Below the pieces are notes generated by a model that was not told the origin of the DNA, did not search any database, and worked only from the letters and a program-made list of their open reading frames with translations. From positions 1-45,907 of the forward strand of contig JAUNGM010000033.1 in assembly GCA_030524545.1 (NCBI GenBank): DNA of 45,907 bases, in the 5' to 3' direction. This document shows positions 15,049-24,135 of the stretch, in pieces (positions within the stretch are counted from its first letter, which is position 1; each line of letters starts with the position of its first letter). Source of the stretch: Eubacteriales bacterium (GTDB lineage: Bacteria; Bacillota; Clostridia; Lachnospirales; Lachnospiraceae). A program made the position numbers and the translations under genes.

Positions 15049-15082
15049 CTAAGCTGTGCCTCCCTTCCCTGTTTTGTTTGTG

Positions 15083-15228
15083 CTCATTAAGTGTTCATAT
15101 TATACCATGGTCACTAAATTCATGCGGCGCCTTTGGCTTGCATTCATTAAGTGTCCAGGCATATATTCTCACTAAATTCCCGCGGCGCCTCTGGCTTGCG
15201 CTCATTAAGTGTTCATATTATACCATCA
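15083..15228. repeat. Intergenic tandem repeat, period 58-60 bp, about 2.5 copies
   Basis: CATTAAGTGT recurs at 15085, 15145 and 15203, and GCGGCGCC followed by GGCTTGC recurs between them. The first and third copies also share TTCATATTATACCAT. On the minus strand this contains TATAAT, so the outer copies could carry -10 elements for the ATPase operon. Confidence 0.75.
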
Positions 15229-15229
15229 C

Positions 15230-15265
15230 AAAAATGCAAAGGGAAGCATTTAAGCTCCCCTTTGC
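15230..15265 (-). terminator. Terminator between the BMP binding-protein gene and the ATPase operon
   Basis: GCAAAGGGAAGC (15236-15247) pairs with GCTCCCCTTTGC (15254-15265), allowing one G-U on the minus strand, and is followed by ATTTTTG on that strand. Read-through would set the ratio of binding protein to transporter. Confidence 0.8.
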
Positions 15266-15285
15266 GTAAAAAAGCTTCCGAGTTT

Positions 15286-16572
15286 TTATTCTACAGCTTC
15301 TGCATCTTCTGTGATACCGTCAATGCGCAATGCGAAGTATGGTGCGCTTCTGAATTCAGATTCAGCAAAGTATCCGTCTTTAATGGCTTCTACGGTTTCT
15401 CCTTCGTAGATCGCGGTCGGCGGATCGGATGTATAATCCATAAAGGACATATCGCACTCTGCGGATGTAACCTGCTCACCGCCAACGGTAAAGGTTGTGG
15501 TATCAAATACTTTCAGAGAACCGTCTTTCAGCTTCGCTTCAACATCTGCCACATAGTCAGCGGTTCCTTCTGCGCAGGATTCTCCAAGCGCAGTAATCGC
15601 TACAGCACCTTCCTCATATCCTTCTGCCCAGTCAGCCTCAATGTCTCCGCCGTTCATAGCGGTTTCAATGGCATATTTATAATATACATCCCATTCATTG
15701 GTTGCGGAAGTAAGAGCAGCGGTAGGAGCTGTCTCAAGCATATCAATGTTGTATCCGATGGAGTAGCAGATGGTTCCTGCATCATACAGCTTCTGGGTAG
15801 CTGCCGGAGCACCTGTGGAGTCTGCATGCTGACCAATGATTACAGCGCCGTTGGCAACCAAAGCTTCTGCTGCAGCGCCCTCTTTGTCAATATCGAACCA
15901 GGAATTGGTATATTTTACTTCCATAACAACGTTCGGAACAACGCTCTGTACACCGAGGAAGAAAGCGGTATAACCGGAAACCACCTCTGCATAATTAAAT
16001 GCACCTACATAACCGATCTTTACATTGCCGTCTGCATCAAAGCTGTCCGGCTGTGTCTCTGCTGTCAGAGTACCATCTTCCATGATTTCTTTTAATTTCA
16101 GGCCTGCAACAACACCAGATACATAACGGGATTCATAAATCTTGGTAAATGCATTCTTAAAATTGCTGCATCCGCTGATTGCTGCAAAATCACCGGTCAT
16201 AGCAACAAAAGTAGTATCCGGATATTCCATTGCAGCCTGCACCATATAAGTCTGATGGCCATAGCTGTTGGAGATTACCAGAGAGCATCCCTGACCTACA
16301 AGGTCAACTGCGGAATCATAACATGTGGAATCTTCCGGAACTTTATATTTCCAGATGATCTGGCTTGCGTCAAGTCCCAGTTCCTCAGCAGCTTTCTTAA
16401 TTCCATCAATGTGAGCTGCAGAGTAGCCTTCTGTCTCATCACCTACGAGAATGACACCCATCTTGAAATCCGGGTTGGCATCTGCGTAAACAACGGTGCT
16501 GAATGCAACCATAGAAACTACCATCATGGCTGCCAGCAAAAGGCTGACAAATTTTTTCATACCTTTTCTCAT
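15286..16572 (-). CDS. BMP-family substrate-binding protein
   Basis: A 428-residue extracellular binding protein for the adjacent transporter. The start is ATG 16572 with AAAGGAGG upstream; an in-frame codon at 16608 is less likely. A basic N-terminus and hydrophobic core end at VVYADA, giving a signal peptidase I-type signal without a lipobox cysteine. The mature part matches the BMP/PnrA (Bmp) fold: FKMGVILVGD, the hinge region, GYVGAFNYAEVVSGYTAFF, VIIGQHADSTG and a typical C-terminal domain. Such proteins bind purine nucleosides or related ligands. A strong promoter lies upstream and a terminator separates it from the ATPase gene. Confidence 0.88.
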   Translation of the reverse strand: MRKGMKKFVSLLLAAMMVVSMVAFSTVVYADANPDFKMGVILVGDETEGYSAAHIDGIKKAAEELGLDASQIIWKYKVPEDSTCYDSAVDLVGQGCSLVISNSYGHQTYMVQAAMEYPDTTFVAMTGDFAAISGCSNFKNAFTKIYESRYVSGVVAGLKLKEIMEDGTLTAETQPDSFDADGNVKIGYVGAFNYAEVVSGYTAFFLGVQSVVPNVVMEVKYTNSWFDIDKEGAAAEALVANGAVIIGQHADSTGAPAATQKLYDAGTICYSIGYNIDMLETAPTAALTSATNEWDVYYKYAIETAMNGGDIEADWAEGYEEGAVAITALGESCAEGTADYVADVEAKLKDGSLKVFDTTTFTVGGEQVTSAECDMSFMDYTSDPPTAIYEGETVEAIKDGYFAESEFRSAPYFALRIDGITEDAEAVE

Positions 16573-16618
16573 TTTACATCCTCCTTTTGGCGTTTTAGCG
16601 TTTTTCATTACATCTCAC

Positions 16619-16647
16619 ATTTTAGGTAAAATGCTATGAATTGTCAA
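16619..16647 (-). promoter_or_regulatory. Promoter of the BMP binding-protein gene
   Basis: Minus strand TTGACA (16647-16642), a 17-base spacer and TAAAAT (16624-16619), about 45 bases before the start codon. Confidence 0.8.
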
Positions 16648-16796
16648 CTATTTTCTGATATTATTCATTTTTCCCAAAAATAGTAACAAAATTTATAATC
16701 CCTTCAAATTTTTTTTGTATCATAAATAAAAAAAGAAATACGCCGATACCACTGAACCAATGATATTCTGCATATCTCTTTTTTCCTGAATTATAA

Positions 16797-18086
16797 TCAA
16801 AGTATTTTTACAATATCATGATACATCACCACAAGCATCAAGGCCATAAGAAACATCAATCCAGCAAAGTGTACCATGCCCTCTATCTGACGGTTCACAG
16901 GCTTCCTGCGTATTGCCTCCAGAATCAGAAATACAAGTCTTCCTCCGTCCAAAGCAGGAAATGGCAGCAGATTCATTACCCCAAGATTTGCGGAAAGCAG
17001 CACCGCCATATAGAGCATATTCATCCAGATCATCAGGGTTCCCTGGCTTTTGCTCTCTTCATAAGTCGTACCGATCGCATCCACCACACCAACCGGGCCG
17101 CTCAGATCATCCATCCCAAGTCCGCCGGTAAGCAGCTCCTTCAGGCTCATAACCGTAGTACGGATCATATATTTCACTTCCAGCGCACCGTATTTCAGTA
17201 CCTCAAAGCCGCTGGCCTTCACGCAGTTTCCACGGTAGGCAAATCCCGTATCCGGTGTGCGGTATTCTGCAGGGGTAAGCGTAGCTTCGTATTCCAGACC
17301 GTCTCTCATATACGTGATCTCCACCGGTTCATCAGACAGAGGATGCTCTTTGATATAGGCATCATATGCCGCCCCGTCCGGAATATCGACACCATTGATC
17401 CCGGTAATCACATCCCCTGGCTTTACGCCGGCCTCTTCAAGAGGCATTCCCTCAATAAGGGAAGCAACCTTCATAGTATCGGCAGATTCCCGGTTCAGCC
17501 CCAGAAGATAACGCACATTCACGTCCGGCACAAAAGAGGTCTGGTATTCCTCGCCGTCCCGTTCGTACGTGATATGGATCACCTCATCCTCTTCCAGTGG
17601 ATTCAGGTAACTGTAAAGATATAAATCCTTACCAAGATCAATGTGATAGCCCTGATATTCCGTGACGATATCTCCAGCCCGAAGCCCTGCCGCCTCTGCG
17701 GCGGATCCTTCCGTTACCTGAAGGATCTCTGCCGGATTATAGCCCACAAAACCAACAATGATCACAGACAGCAAAAAGGCAAGGATAAAATTAAAGACCG
17801 GTCCTGCCGCAACAACAGAAATACGCCCCCAAACGGGTGCTGCGTTAAAGCTGCCCTTAAGCGTATCCTCATCCGTATCTTCTCCAAGCATCGCACAGGA
17901 ACCGCCGATCGGCAGCACTTTTACAGAATAGCGGGTACCGCCGCGCACCGTGCTTACCAGACGCGGTCCCATTCCCAGGGAAAACTCTGTTACGACAATT
18001 CCATTCTTCTTAGCCAAAAGGAAATGTCCCAGTTCATGTATCAGGACAATTCCACTGAATATCAAGATCGCTATCAAAATTTTCAA
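16797..18086 (-). CDS. rseP: RIP metalloprotease, site-2 protease RseP/RasP
   Basis: A 429-residue membrane zinc protease that cleaves anti-sigma factors and signal-peptide remnants within the membrane. HELGH near residue 18 (counting from the chosen start) supplies zinc ligands and the catalytic Glu. The third ligand motif is MNLLPFPALDGGR near the C-terminus. Two PDZ-like segments lie between (EGSAAEAAGLRAGDIV and EGMPLEEAGVKPGDVI), as in two-PDZ RseP rather than one-PDZ forms. Four hydrophobic spans are visible. I prefer a TTG start at 18086, just after the dxr stop and with AGGTGG upstream; an in-frame start at 18104 would overlap dxr by 17 bases. It is the last gene of the uppS-cdsA-dxr-rseP block. 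Confidence 0.93.
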   Translation of the reverse strand: MKILIAILIFSGIVLIHELGHFLLAKKNGIVVTEFSLGMGPRLVSTVRGGTRYSVKVLPIGGSCAMLGEDTDEDTLKGSFNAAPVWGRISVVAAGPVFNFILAFLLSVIIVGFVGYNPAEILQVTEGSAAEAAGLRAGDIVTEYQGYHIDLGKDLYLYSYLNPLEEDEVIHITYERDGEEYQTSFVPDVNVRYLLGLNRESADTMKVASLIEGMPLEEAGVKPGDVITGINGVDIPDGAAYDAYIKEHPLSDEPVEITYMRDGLEYEATLTPAEYRTPDTGFAYRGNCVKASGFEVLKYGALEVKYMIRTTVMSLKELLTGGLGMDDLSGPVGVVDAIGTTYEESKSQGTLMIWMNMLYMAVLLSANLGVMNLLPFPALDGGRLVFLILEAIRRKPVNRQIEGMVHFAGLMFLMALMLVVMYHDIVKIL

Positions 18087-18087
18087 T

Positions 18088-19230
18088 CTACCACCTGCTT
18101 TCAATCCATCGATAAGTCTCTTCCTCTACAGCAAGGATTTCTTCCAGATTCGGATCTTCGGACTTTGTATGCCTGCTCATAGACTGCCCGATAATTTCGT
18201 AAATATCCAGGAATCCGATTTCCCGGTGCAGGAATTTTTTCACTGCAAGTTCGTTTGCAGCATTAAATACGGTGGGCATGGTGCCTCCCTCTTTAGAAGC
18301 CTGAATCGCCATAGGAAGGCCAAGGAAGGTTTCCATATCCGGTTCTTCAAAGGTAATCTGCCCGAGCCCTGCAAAATCCAGACGTTCTCCGTCCAGATAT
18401 CTCCTGTGAGGATAATACAACGCATACTGAATCGGCAGACGCATATCCGGTGTCCCAAGCTGTGCCATAATGCCCCCGTCTTTAAACTCGATCATAGAGT
18501 GAATCACACTCTGCGGCTGTACAACCACCTGAATATGATCCAGATCCATGCCAAAAAGCCACCGTGCTTCCATTACTTCCAGCCCCTTATTGACCAGAGT
18601 AGCAGAATCCACTGTAATCTTCTGCCCCATCACCCAGTTTGGATGCTTCAGAGTATCTTCCAGAGTCACATGCTCCAGTTCCTCACGTTTTCGTCCCCGG
18701 AAAGGCCCGCCGGATGCGGTAATCAGAAGCTTATGTACCTCTTCTTTATGTTCTCCGTTCAGCGCCTGGAAAATTGCACTGTGCTCGCTGTCCACAGGCA
18801 GGATCTTCACGCCGTATTCTTCAGCCATAGGCATGATCAGATGTCCGGCAGTCACCAATGTTTCTTTATTTGCAAGAGCAATGTCTTTTCCTGCACGGAT
18901 TGCTTCCATTGTCGGACGGATTCCAAGCATTCCCACAATGGCTGTTACCAGAATTTCCGTCTCCGGCATAGCCGCCAGCTTAAGAAGTCCATCCATACCG
19001 GAAACCACCTCTGTCTCCGTATCCTGAATCCGAACCTGCAGCTCCTTTGCTGCCTCTTCTTCCCATACGGCCACCAGGCGGGGATGAAATTCCCTTACCT
19101 GTTCTTCCAGCTTCTGTACATTTCTGCCGGCACTGATTCCCAGTACCTGAATATCCTGATTAGCCCGCGCAACCTCCAGAGTCTGTGTTCCAATAGAACC
19201 TGTGGAGCCTAAAATTGCAATTTTTTTCAT
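18088..19230 (-). CDS. dxr: 1-deoxy-D-xylulose 5-phosphate reductoisomerase
   Basis: A 380-residue cytosolic enzyme that converts DXP to MEP with NADPH, the first committed step of the non-mevalonate isoprenoid pathway. The NADPH-binding loop is ILGSTGSIGTQTL at the N-terminus. The substrate and metal site shows SEHSAI, TASGGPFRG and HPNWVMGQKITVDSATL, followed by GLEVMEARWLF. The length is standard. It lies between cdsA and rseP, with its stop next to the rseP start, so the two are translationally linked. It supplies IPP for the undecaprenyl synthase encoded upstream. Confidence 0.96.
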   Translation of the reverse strand: MKKIAILGSTGSIGTQTLEVARANQDIQVLGISAGRNVQKLEEQVREFHPRLVAVWEEEAAKELQVRIQDTETEVVSGMDGLLKLAAMPETEILVTAIVGMLGIRPTMEAIRAGKDIALANKETLVTAGHLIMPMAEEYGVKILPVDSEHSAIFQALNGEHKEEVHKLLITASGGPFRGRKREELEHVTLEDTLKHPNWVMGQKITVDSATLVNKGLEVMEARWLFGMDLDHIQVVVQPQSVIHSMIEFKDGGIMAQLGTPDMRLPIQYALYYPHRRYLDGERLDFAGLGQITFEEPDMETFLGLPMAIQASKEGGTMPTVFNAANELAVKKFLHREIGFLDIYEIIGQSMSRHTKSEDPNLEEILAVEEETYRWIESRW

Positions 19231-19274
19231 GAAATGTCCTTTCTATTCTAAAAAAGCATATCTCTCCCTGATTA

Positions 19275-20069
19275 TTATATGCCAAGAACTGTCTTTGCCA
19301 GATAATAAATCACCGGAGCGGTAAAGATCACACTGTCAAAACGGTCTAAAATACCGCCGTGCCCCGGTATGAGCTTACCATAGTCCTTGATTCCCTGGTT
19401 TCGCTTAATGGCAGATGCCGCCAGGTCTCCCACCATAGAAATCAATGCGCCTACCGCACAGATCAATGCGTATTCTGCCATTTTTCCGTGAGTCGCAGCA
19501 GCATAGATCACTCCCAGAAGGGCAGCACCTGCAACACCGCCTACCGCACCTTCAATTGATTTTTTCGGGCTGAGAACAGGAGCCATCTTATGCTTGCCGA
19601 TCAGCATTCCCACACAGTATGCACAGGTATCACATCCCCAGGAGCAGAGAAAGATCAGCCATACAAGAAATACACCATCCGGAAGATTTCTGGTCAGAAG
19701 GATAAATGACAGCATCACTGCCACATAAACAAATCCAAAAAAGGCCGCCATCACCTGATTTGCCTGATATTTCGGATAGGAAAAAACATACACAAACATG
19801 ATCAGCACAAGAGCCCCGATGATTGCCATGTTTCCAAATCTCTCAAAATCCATCCAAACAGCCGCATAATAAAGGGCAGCACCCACATACCCGGTGATTT
19901 CCAGCACTGTCATATGATCTTCCCGTACCTTCATTGCACGGTAAAGTTCATTCATTCCGATCACCGAAATGCACATCAGGGTAAACAGAAGTACATATCC
20001 TCCGCTTATGATGGTCAGCAGCGCTGCCGCAACCAGAAGGATTCCGCTTATGAGCCTGGTCTTAAACAT
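19275..20069 (-). CDS. cdsA: Phosphatidate cytidylyltransferase (CDP-diglyceride synthase)
   Basis: A 264-residue polytopic membrane enzyme that makes CDP-diacylglycerol from phosphatidic acid and CTP, the branch point of phospholipid synthesis. About seven hydrophobic spans are visible. The family signature sits near the C-terminus: GDLAASAIKRNQGIKD, then LIPGHGGILDRFDS, which carries the metal-binding aspartates. Its start follows the uppS stop by two bases, so the genes are cotranscribed. Confidence 0.95.
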   Translation of the reverse strand: MFKTRLISGILLVAAALLTIISGGYVLLFTLMCISVIGMNELYRAMKVREDHMTVLEITGYVGAALYYAAVWMDFERFGNMAIIGALVLIMFVYVFSYPKYQANQVMAAFFGFVYVAVMLSFILLTRNLPDGVFLVWLIFLCSWGCDTCAYCVGMLIGKHKMAPVLSPKKSIEGAVGGVAGAALLGVIYAAATHGKMAEYALICAVGALISMVGDLAASAIKRNQGIKDYGKLIPGHGGILDRFDSVIFTAPVIYYLAKTVLGI

Positions 20070-20071
20070 CT

Positions 20072-20779
20072 TTATTCCCCCTTTACCCCGCCGTATCTGC
20101 GGTCACGCTGATTATATTTCTCAATGGCTTTTACAAGCTCCTTTTTGTCAAAATCCGGCCACGCCACATCCGTAAAATAAAACTCCGTATAAGCCATCTG
20201 CCACAGAAGGAAGTTGGAGAGCCGCAGTTCTCCGCTGGTACGGATCATCAGATCCGGATCCGGAATTCCTGCCGTATCCAGATAATTCCCGATTGTCATC
20301 TCATCAATCTCTTCCGGAACAAGCTTTCCTTCTGCCGCGTCCTTTGCCATGCGGCGCATCCCTCTTACAATCTCATCACGGCTTCCGTAATTCAGTGCAA
20401 TCTGGAAATGAAGCTCCGTATAATCCCTGGAAAACTCCTCCAGTTCCACAATCTTCTCCCGGATATCCTCATCAAAAGCAGTAATATCTCCGATGATTTT
20501 TACACGCATCCGATTCTTCTGGGAAATCTTGATACACTTCTTCAGATAATTGCGGAAAAGCTTCATCAGCCCCTCTATTTCCTCCCTGGAACGCTTCCAG
20601 TTCTCCGTAGAAAAAGCATATACGGTCAGGTATTTTACACCAAGCTCCTTCATATCATCGCAGATTGTCTCCAGATTTGCACACCCCTTTACATGACCGT
20701 AGCTTCTGGGCATTCCTTTGGCTTTTGCCCAGCGTCCGTTGCCGTCTAAAATAATGGCAATATGGTTGGGTACATTCAT
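20072..20779 (-). CDS. uppS: Isoprenyl transferase (undecaprenyl diphosphate synthase)
   Basis: A 235-residue cis-prenyltransferase that builds the undecaprenyl carrier for cell-wall synthesis. I start it at ATG 20779, with GAGGAG five bases upstream, which places HIAIILDGNGRWA at the N-terminus as is usual. The catalytic Asp is in DGNGRWA. Further conserved segments are GHVKG, YAFSTENWKR, the C-terminal RTSGELRLSNFLLWQ, and FTDVAWPDF. An in-frame start at 20836 would add 19 residues without a good ribosome binding site. It heads the uppS-cdsA-dxr-rseP run. Confidence 0.95.
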   Translation of the reverse strand: MNVPNHIAIILDGNGRWAKAKGMPRSYGHVKGCANLETICDDMKELGVKYLTVYAFSTENWKRSREEIEGLMKLFRNYLKKCIKISQKNRMRVKIIGDITAFDEDIREKIVELEEFSRDYTELHFQIALNYGSRDEIVRGMRRMAKDAAEGKLVPEEIDEMTIGNYLDTAGIPDPDLMIRTSGELRLSNFLLWQMAYTEFYFTDVAWPDFDKKELVKAIEKYNQRDRRYGGVKGE

Positions 20780-20847
20780 GTTTTCTCCTCTCACCTGATA
20801 CATGGAAAGAGAGCCCTGTTGATGGCTCTCTTTCATATCCGCTGCTA

Positions 20848-21399
20848 TTATACGGTCAGGATTTCTTTGGATTTCTTATCAACAGCCGCATCAATGTCTT
20901 TAATAAATTTATCAGTCAGCTTCTGTACCTTATCGCTTAAATCTTTTACTTCGTCTTCGGAAACATCCTGCTTTGTCAGTTTCTTAAATGCATCATTGGC
21001 ATCTCTGCGTACGTTGCGGACAGCAACCTTAGCTGCTTCGCCCTTTTTCTTCACGTCCTTCACCAGATCCTTACGGCGTTCCTCCGTAAGTTCCGGAAGC
21101 ACCAGACGGATGGCCTTGCCGTCATTATTCGGATTGAGATTCAGATCAGAGGTCATGATTGCTTTCTCAATAGCTTTGATCAGGCTGGATTCCCATGGCT
21201 GAATCAGAATCATACGCGCTTCCGGCACGGTAATATTCGCTACCTGCTGAAGCGGTGTAGGTGCTCCATAATAGTCTACGGTAAGCTTGTCAAGAATATG
21301 AGGATTGGCACGTCCTGCCCGTATAGTCGCAAGTTCTGCTTCAAATCCGCTCAGTGTTTTTTTCATTTTGTCTTCATACTTCTGAATTCTTTCATCCAT
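20848..21399 (-). CDS. frr: Ribosome recycling factor
   Basis: A 183-residue cytosolic protein that, with EF-G, splits post-termination ribosomes. The whole length aligns with the family: an N-terminal helix MDERIQKYEDKM, IRAGRANPHILDKLTVDYYGA, TPLQQVANITVPEAR and the C-terminal three-helix bundle (ELTEERRKDLVK, RDANDAFKK). It is placed between pyrH and uppS, the order seen across Firmicutes. GGAG precedes the ATG. Confidence 0.97.
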   Translation of the reverse strand: MDERIQKYEDKMKKTLSGFEAELATIRAGRANPHILDKLTVDYYGAPTPLQQVANITVPEARMILIQPWESSLIKAIEKAIMTSDLNLNPNNDGKAIRLVLPELTEERRKDLVKDVKKKGEAAKVAVRNVRRDANDAFKKLTKQDVSEDEVKDLSDKVQKLTDKFIKDIDAAVDKKSKEILTV

Positions 21400-21464
21400 T
21401 TTTCAAATCTCCCTCTCCTGTTTTTGCTATATATGTTCTGTTTGGTAAAACTGAAGAACCACAC

Positions 21465-22166
21465 TTATACCGTCACCCTGGTACCGGAAAATTTTCCATG
21501 AACTGCATTTACAATACTGTTCTCTTCTTCCAGGCCAAAAACCAGCATCGGCATCTTCTGTTCCATGCACATGATGGATGCGGTCAGATCCATAGCCGCC
21601 AGTTTTCTGGCTACCACTTCCTCGATGGTAATCTCATCAAATTTTACTGCGGACGGATTGACCTTCGGGTCACTGTCATAAATACCGTCCACAGCCTTGG
21701 CCAGAAGGATTGCATCTGCTTCGATTTCCACCGCACGCAATACGGTAGCGGTGTCCGTAGAAAAATACGGATGTCCTGTTCCGCCGGCAAAGAAAACCAC
21801 CTTGCCCTCTGCAAAATCTTTTTCTACTTCATCCTTGCTGTACAGTTTTGTAAATGTGCCGCAGGCAAATGGGGTATAGATTTCTGTTTTGAGCCCCAGA
21901 TAGCGACAAATATCAGAAACATAAATGCAGTTCATGATCGTTGCCAGCATTCCTATCTGATCAGCCTTATTACGGTTGATCGTCTCACTGGTACGTCCTC
22001 TCCAGTAATTGCCGCCTCCGATCACGATTCCAACCTGCAGGCCATCCTCCACAATGCTGCGGATCTGTGCGGCTACGCCGATGACCGTTGCTTCATCAAA
22101 TCCCGTCTTTTTTTCCCCGGCAAGGGCTTCTCCGCTTAATTTCAGTAACACTCGCTTCATGTCCAT
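21465..22166 (-). CDS. pyrH: UMP kinase
   Basis: A 233-residue hexameric kinase of the amino-acid-kinase fold that phosphorylates UMP to UDP for RNA, DNA and envelope precursors. Visible marks are VLLKLSGEAL, the glycine-rich VIGGGNYWRGR, GTGHPYFSTDTATVLRA and DGIYDSDPK. The length is slightly short but within family range. It is followed by frr after 65 bases, as in most bacteria, but rpsB and tsf are not upstream; a lipoprotein gene lies there instead, 25 bases away. Confidence 0.96.
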   Translation of the reverse strand: MDMKRVLLKLSGEALAGEKKTGFDEATVIGVAAQIRSIVEDGLQVGIVIGGGNYWRGRTSETINRNKADQIGMLATIMNCIYVSDICRYLGLKTEIYTPFACGTFTKLYSKDEVEKDFAEGKVVFFAGGTGHPYFSTDTATVLRAVEIEADAILLAKAVDGIYDSDPKVNPSAVKFDEITIEEVVARKLAAMDLTASIMCMEQKMPMLVFGLEEENSIVNAVHGKFSGTRVTV

Positions 22167-22191
22167 ACTCTTTACCTCAATCTTTTATTTT

Positions 22192-23163
22192 TTACCATAC
22201 ACCCGCTACTATTTCGTTGCCGTCTGCATCAACGGTAGTAGATACGGTGAACGAGTCATAATAATGGTACCCGGTTTCTCCGGTCTCCGGCTCTTCCTGA
22301 TAGTCACTGCCGATCGGATCTCCGCAGGCCGAAATCAGAGCATCCAGAGACTGGCCGATACAGCCTTCCGCAGCGCTTTGCAGGTCACTCTTCGGCGGCT
22401 CCTCTTCTGACGGATCATCACCGGGTTCTTCCGGTGCCTCGGTCACAGCCGGCGTCGGAGTTGCGTCCGGAGTCTCCGATGGTTCCGCCGGTTCCGGAGT
22501 TGCTGTCGGCATTACCTCTTCCTCATCCTCATCATCCTTATTCTCGTCATCTTCAGAATCCGTCAGCCCAAGACGCTGTTTCACCTCATTCAGAGTGGAG
22601 GTTTCCGTCTTGCTGCTTCCGCTTAAATATCTTGCATAAGGAATCGCATCCTCCCCTGTTCCATCCATACACAGGGTAATCTGGCTGATCGTCTTGAGGG
22701 GAAGCATTCTAAAGTAACACTCATATTTATCTTCATCTGTATAAACGATACGGATATCATAGGTAGAAGCCGTATTTCCATACGCATCCTTCTCATTGGG
22801 GTCAAAATAGTAGAGAGCCTTTTCGCCGTTTTTCAGAACAAACCTGCCCTGTACCAGCTCATCGCCCCACTCTTCATCATCATCAATCGTCGGACGAACA
22901 TAAATCGCCGCAACCTCATCACCCGTATTATTCACAATGACCGCTTTGGAAGCAGCCGCAGTTTTTTCGCCAATTACATTGGTAATGTCAGAATCCTCGG
23001 ACTTCTGCATTTCCACCAGTGCGCCTCCTGTCGGTGCAGCCGTAGGAGCCGGTGTTGCAGTCACTTCCGGCTGCTGGGTCACCTTGTCCTCCTTTTTGCC
23101 GCAGCCTGCGGCAGTCAGACTCAATGCAAGAATTCCAGCAAGTATCAAGTATCTTTTTTTCAT
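22192..23163 (-). CDS. Secreted lipoprotein with acidic Pro/Thr linker
   Basis: A 323-residue protein starting at ATG 23163 with GGGAGG upstream. The signal peptide ends in the lipobox LTAAGC, so it should be anchored to the outer leaflet. Residues about 30-45 are Thr/Pro/Ala rich. A globular part (about 50-205) includes VIVNNTGDEVAAIYVRP and a repeated beta-like pattern with EKALYYFDP. An acidic, Pro/Thr-rich spacer (about 210-270) leads to a short C-terminal domain (EGCIGQSLDALISACG and a YHYYDSFTV motif). I recognise no catalytic residues. It sits between the response regulator gene and pyrH, with only 25 bases to pyrH, and may be cotranscribed with the latter. Confidence 0.75.
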   Translation of the reverse strand: MKKRYLILAGILALSLTAAGCGKKEDKVTQQPEVTATPAPTAAPTGGALVEMQKSEDSDITNVIGEKTAAASKAVIVNNTGDEVAAIYVRPTIDDDEEWGDELVQGRFVLKNGEKALYYFDPNEKDAYGNTASTYDIRIVYTDEDKYECYFRMLPLKTISQITLCMDGTGEDAIPYARYLSGSSKTETSTLNEVKQRLGLTDSEDDENKDDEDEEEVMPTATPEPAEPSETPDATPTPAVTEAPEEPGDDPSEEEPPKSDLQSAAEGCIGQSLDALISACGDPIGSDYQEEPETGETGYHYYDSFTVSTTVDADGNEIVAGVW

Positions 23164-23297
23164 AATATATTTCCTCCCAAATGCTGGTATCATTCACTGT
23201 CATACCTATTTTCATTATACAGAGTATCCTATTCTTGTCAACCAAACCAGGGAGGATTTCATACAATTTTTAGACTTTTCCCATCCCGGATACTCTG

Positions 23298-24038
23298 TCA
23301 GATTCTGGTATTTCTGTACTCATTTGCTGAAATTCCCTCGATTTTTTTGAATACTCTGGAAAAGTGGGCAACGTCCAGAAAACCTACCATTTCCGCCACA
23401 TCCGCAATCCGGTATTCCGGATTTTTCAGCAGTTCCCTGGCATGTGCAATGCGGATCTGACTGAGAATCTCAGAAAAATTCTTGCCTTCCTGTTTGTTCA
23501 GCAATTTGCTTAAATGCCACTGGCTCACATAGGTTTTTTCTGCCACCAGACTAAGAGAAATCTTTTCCTGATAGTGTTCTTCCATATACTGAAGCGCATT
23601 CTTTACGATAAAACTTCCTGCCATATTCTCTTCCGGCAGCACTTCCTCCGTCTCTGTTCTGTTCCTGCTAAGGTTTTTTGCCATCGCCTCCACTGCTTCT
23701 TCCAGTTCCTTCATATTCGATGGTTTTAATAAAAAGCGGGATACACCCAGACGGATTGCCTGCTGGCAATAATCAAAATCACGGTATCCGGTCAGGATGC
23801 AGATCTGCATATCCGGAAATTCCACCTTTAATGCAGCGATCATTTGCAGTCCATCCAGTCCCGGCATCGCAATATCCGAAAAGAGCATGTCCGGCTTTTC
23901 TCTGCGGATCGTCTCCATTCCTTCCTTACCGTTATATGCACAGGCTGCCACGGTACAATGGTATTTTCCCCATGGAACCAGCCTTGTAAGCCCCTCTACG
24001 ATAATCGGTTCGTCATCAATGATCACTACTTTATACAT
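23298..24038 (-). CDS. AraC-type response regulator (YesN-like)
   Basis: A 246-residue protein. The receiver domain (about 1-120) has the acidic pair DD near residues 8-9, phosphoacceptor Asp55 in LFSDIAMPG, Thr83 in ILTGY and Lys105 in FLLKPS. The C-terminal AraC DNA-binding domain (about 145-246) has two HTHs (SLVAEKTYVSQWHLSKLL and IADVAEMVGFLDVAHFSRVF). This is the partner class of YesM-like kinases; the cognate kinase is probably the one at 27430-29295, with the sugar transporter genes in between. It probably activates the GH94/transport operon when sugar is present. Confidence 0.9.
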   Translation of the reverse strand: MYKVVIIDDEPIIVEGLTRLVPWGKYHCTVAACAYNGKEGMETIRREKPDMLFSDIAMPGLDGLQMIAALKVEFPDMQICILTGYRDFDYCQQAIRLGVSRFLLKPSNMKELEEAVEAMAKNLSRNRTETEEVLPEENMAGSFIVKNALQYMEEHYQEKISLSLVAEKTYVSQWHLSKLLNKQEGKNFSEILSQIRIAHARELLKNPEYRIADVAEMVGFLDVAHFSRVFKKIEGISANEYRNTRI

Positions 24039-24135
24039 TTTTTTACCCCCTGAAATAGCTGCGCTGCCGCTCCGCTATTTTTCATTATACCTCTTTTCAC
24101 AATAAAAGGAAAGATTCGTTTTTTCAAGCAGAACA

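Noticed and set aside
15083-15228. 58-60 bp repeats as a CRISPR array
   Set aside because: Too few copies, and the segments between conserved words are themselves similar.
16573-16796. Purine or other riboswitch before the BMP binding-protein gene
   Set aside because: A strong promoter lies only about 45 bases before the start, leaving too little leader, and no conserved aptamer core is visible.
17950-19212. Plus-strand frame of 420 codons opposite dxr/rseP
   Set aside because: A shadow frame spanning two well-supported minus-strand genes.
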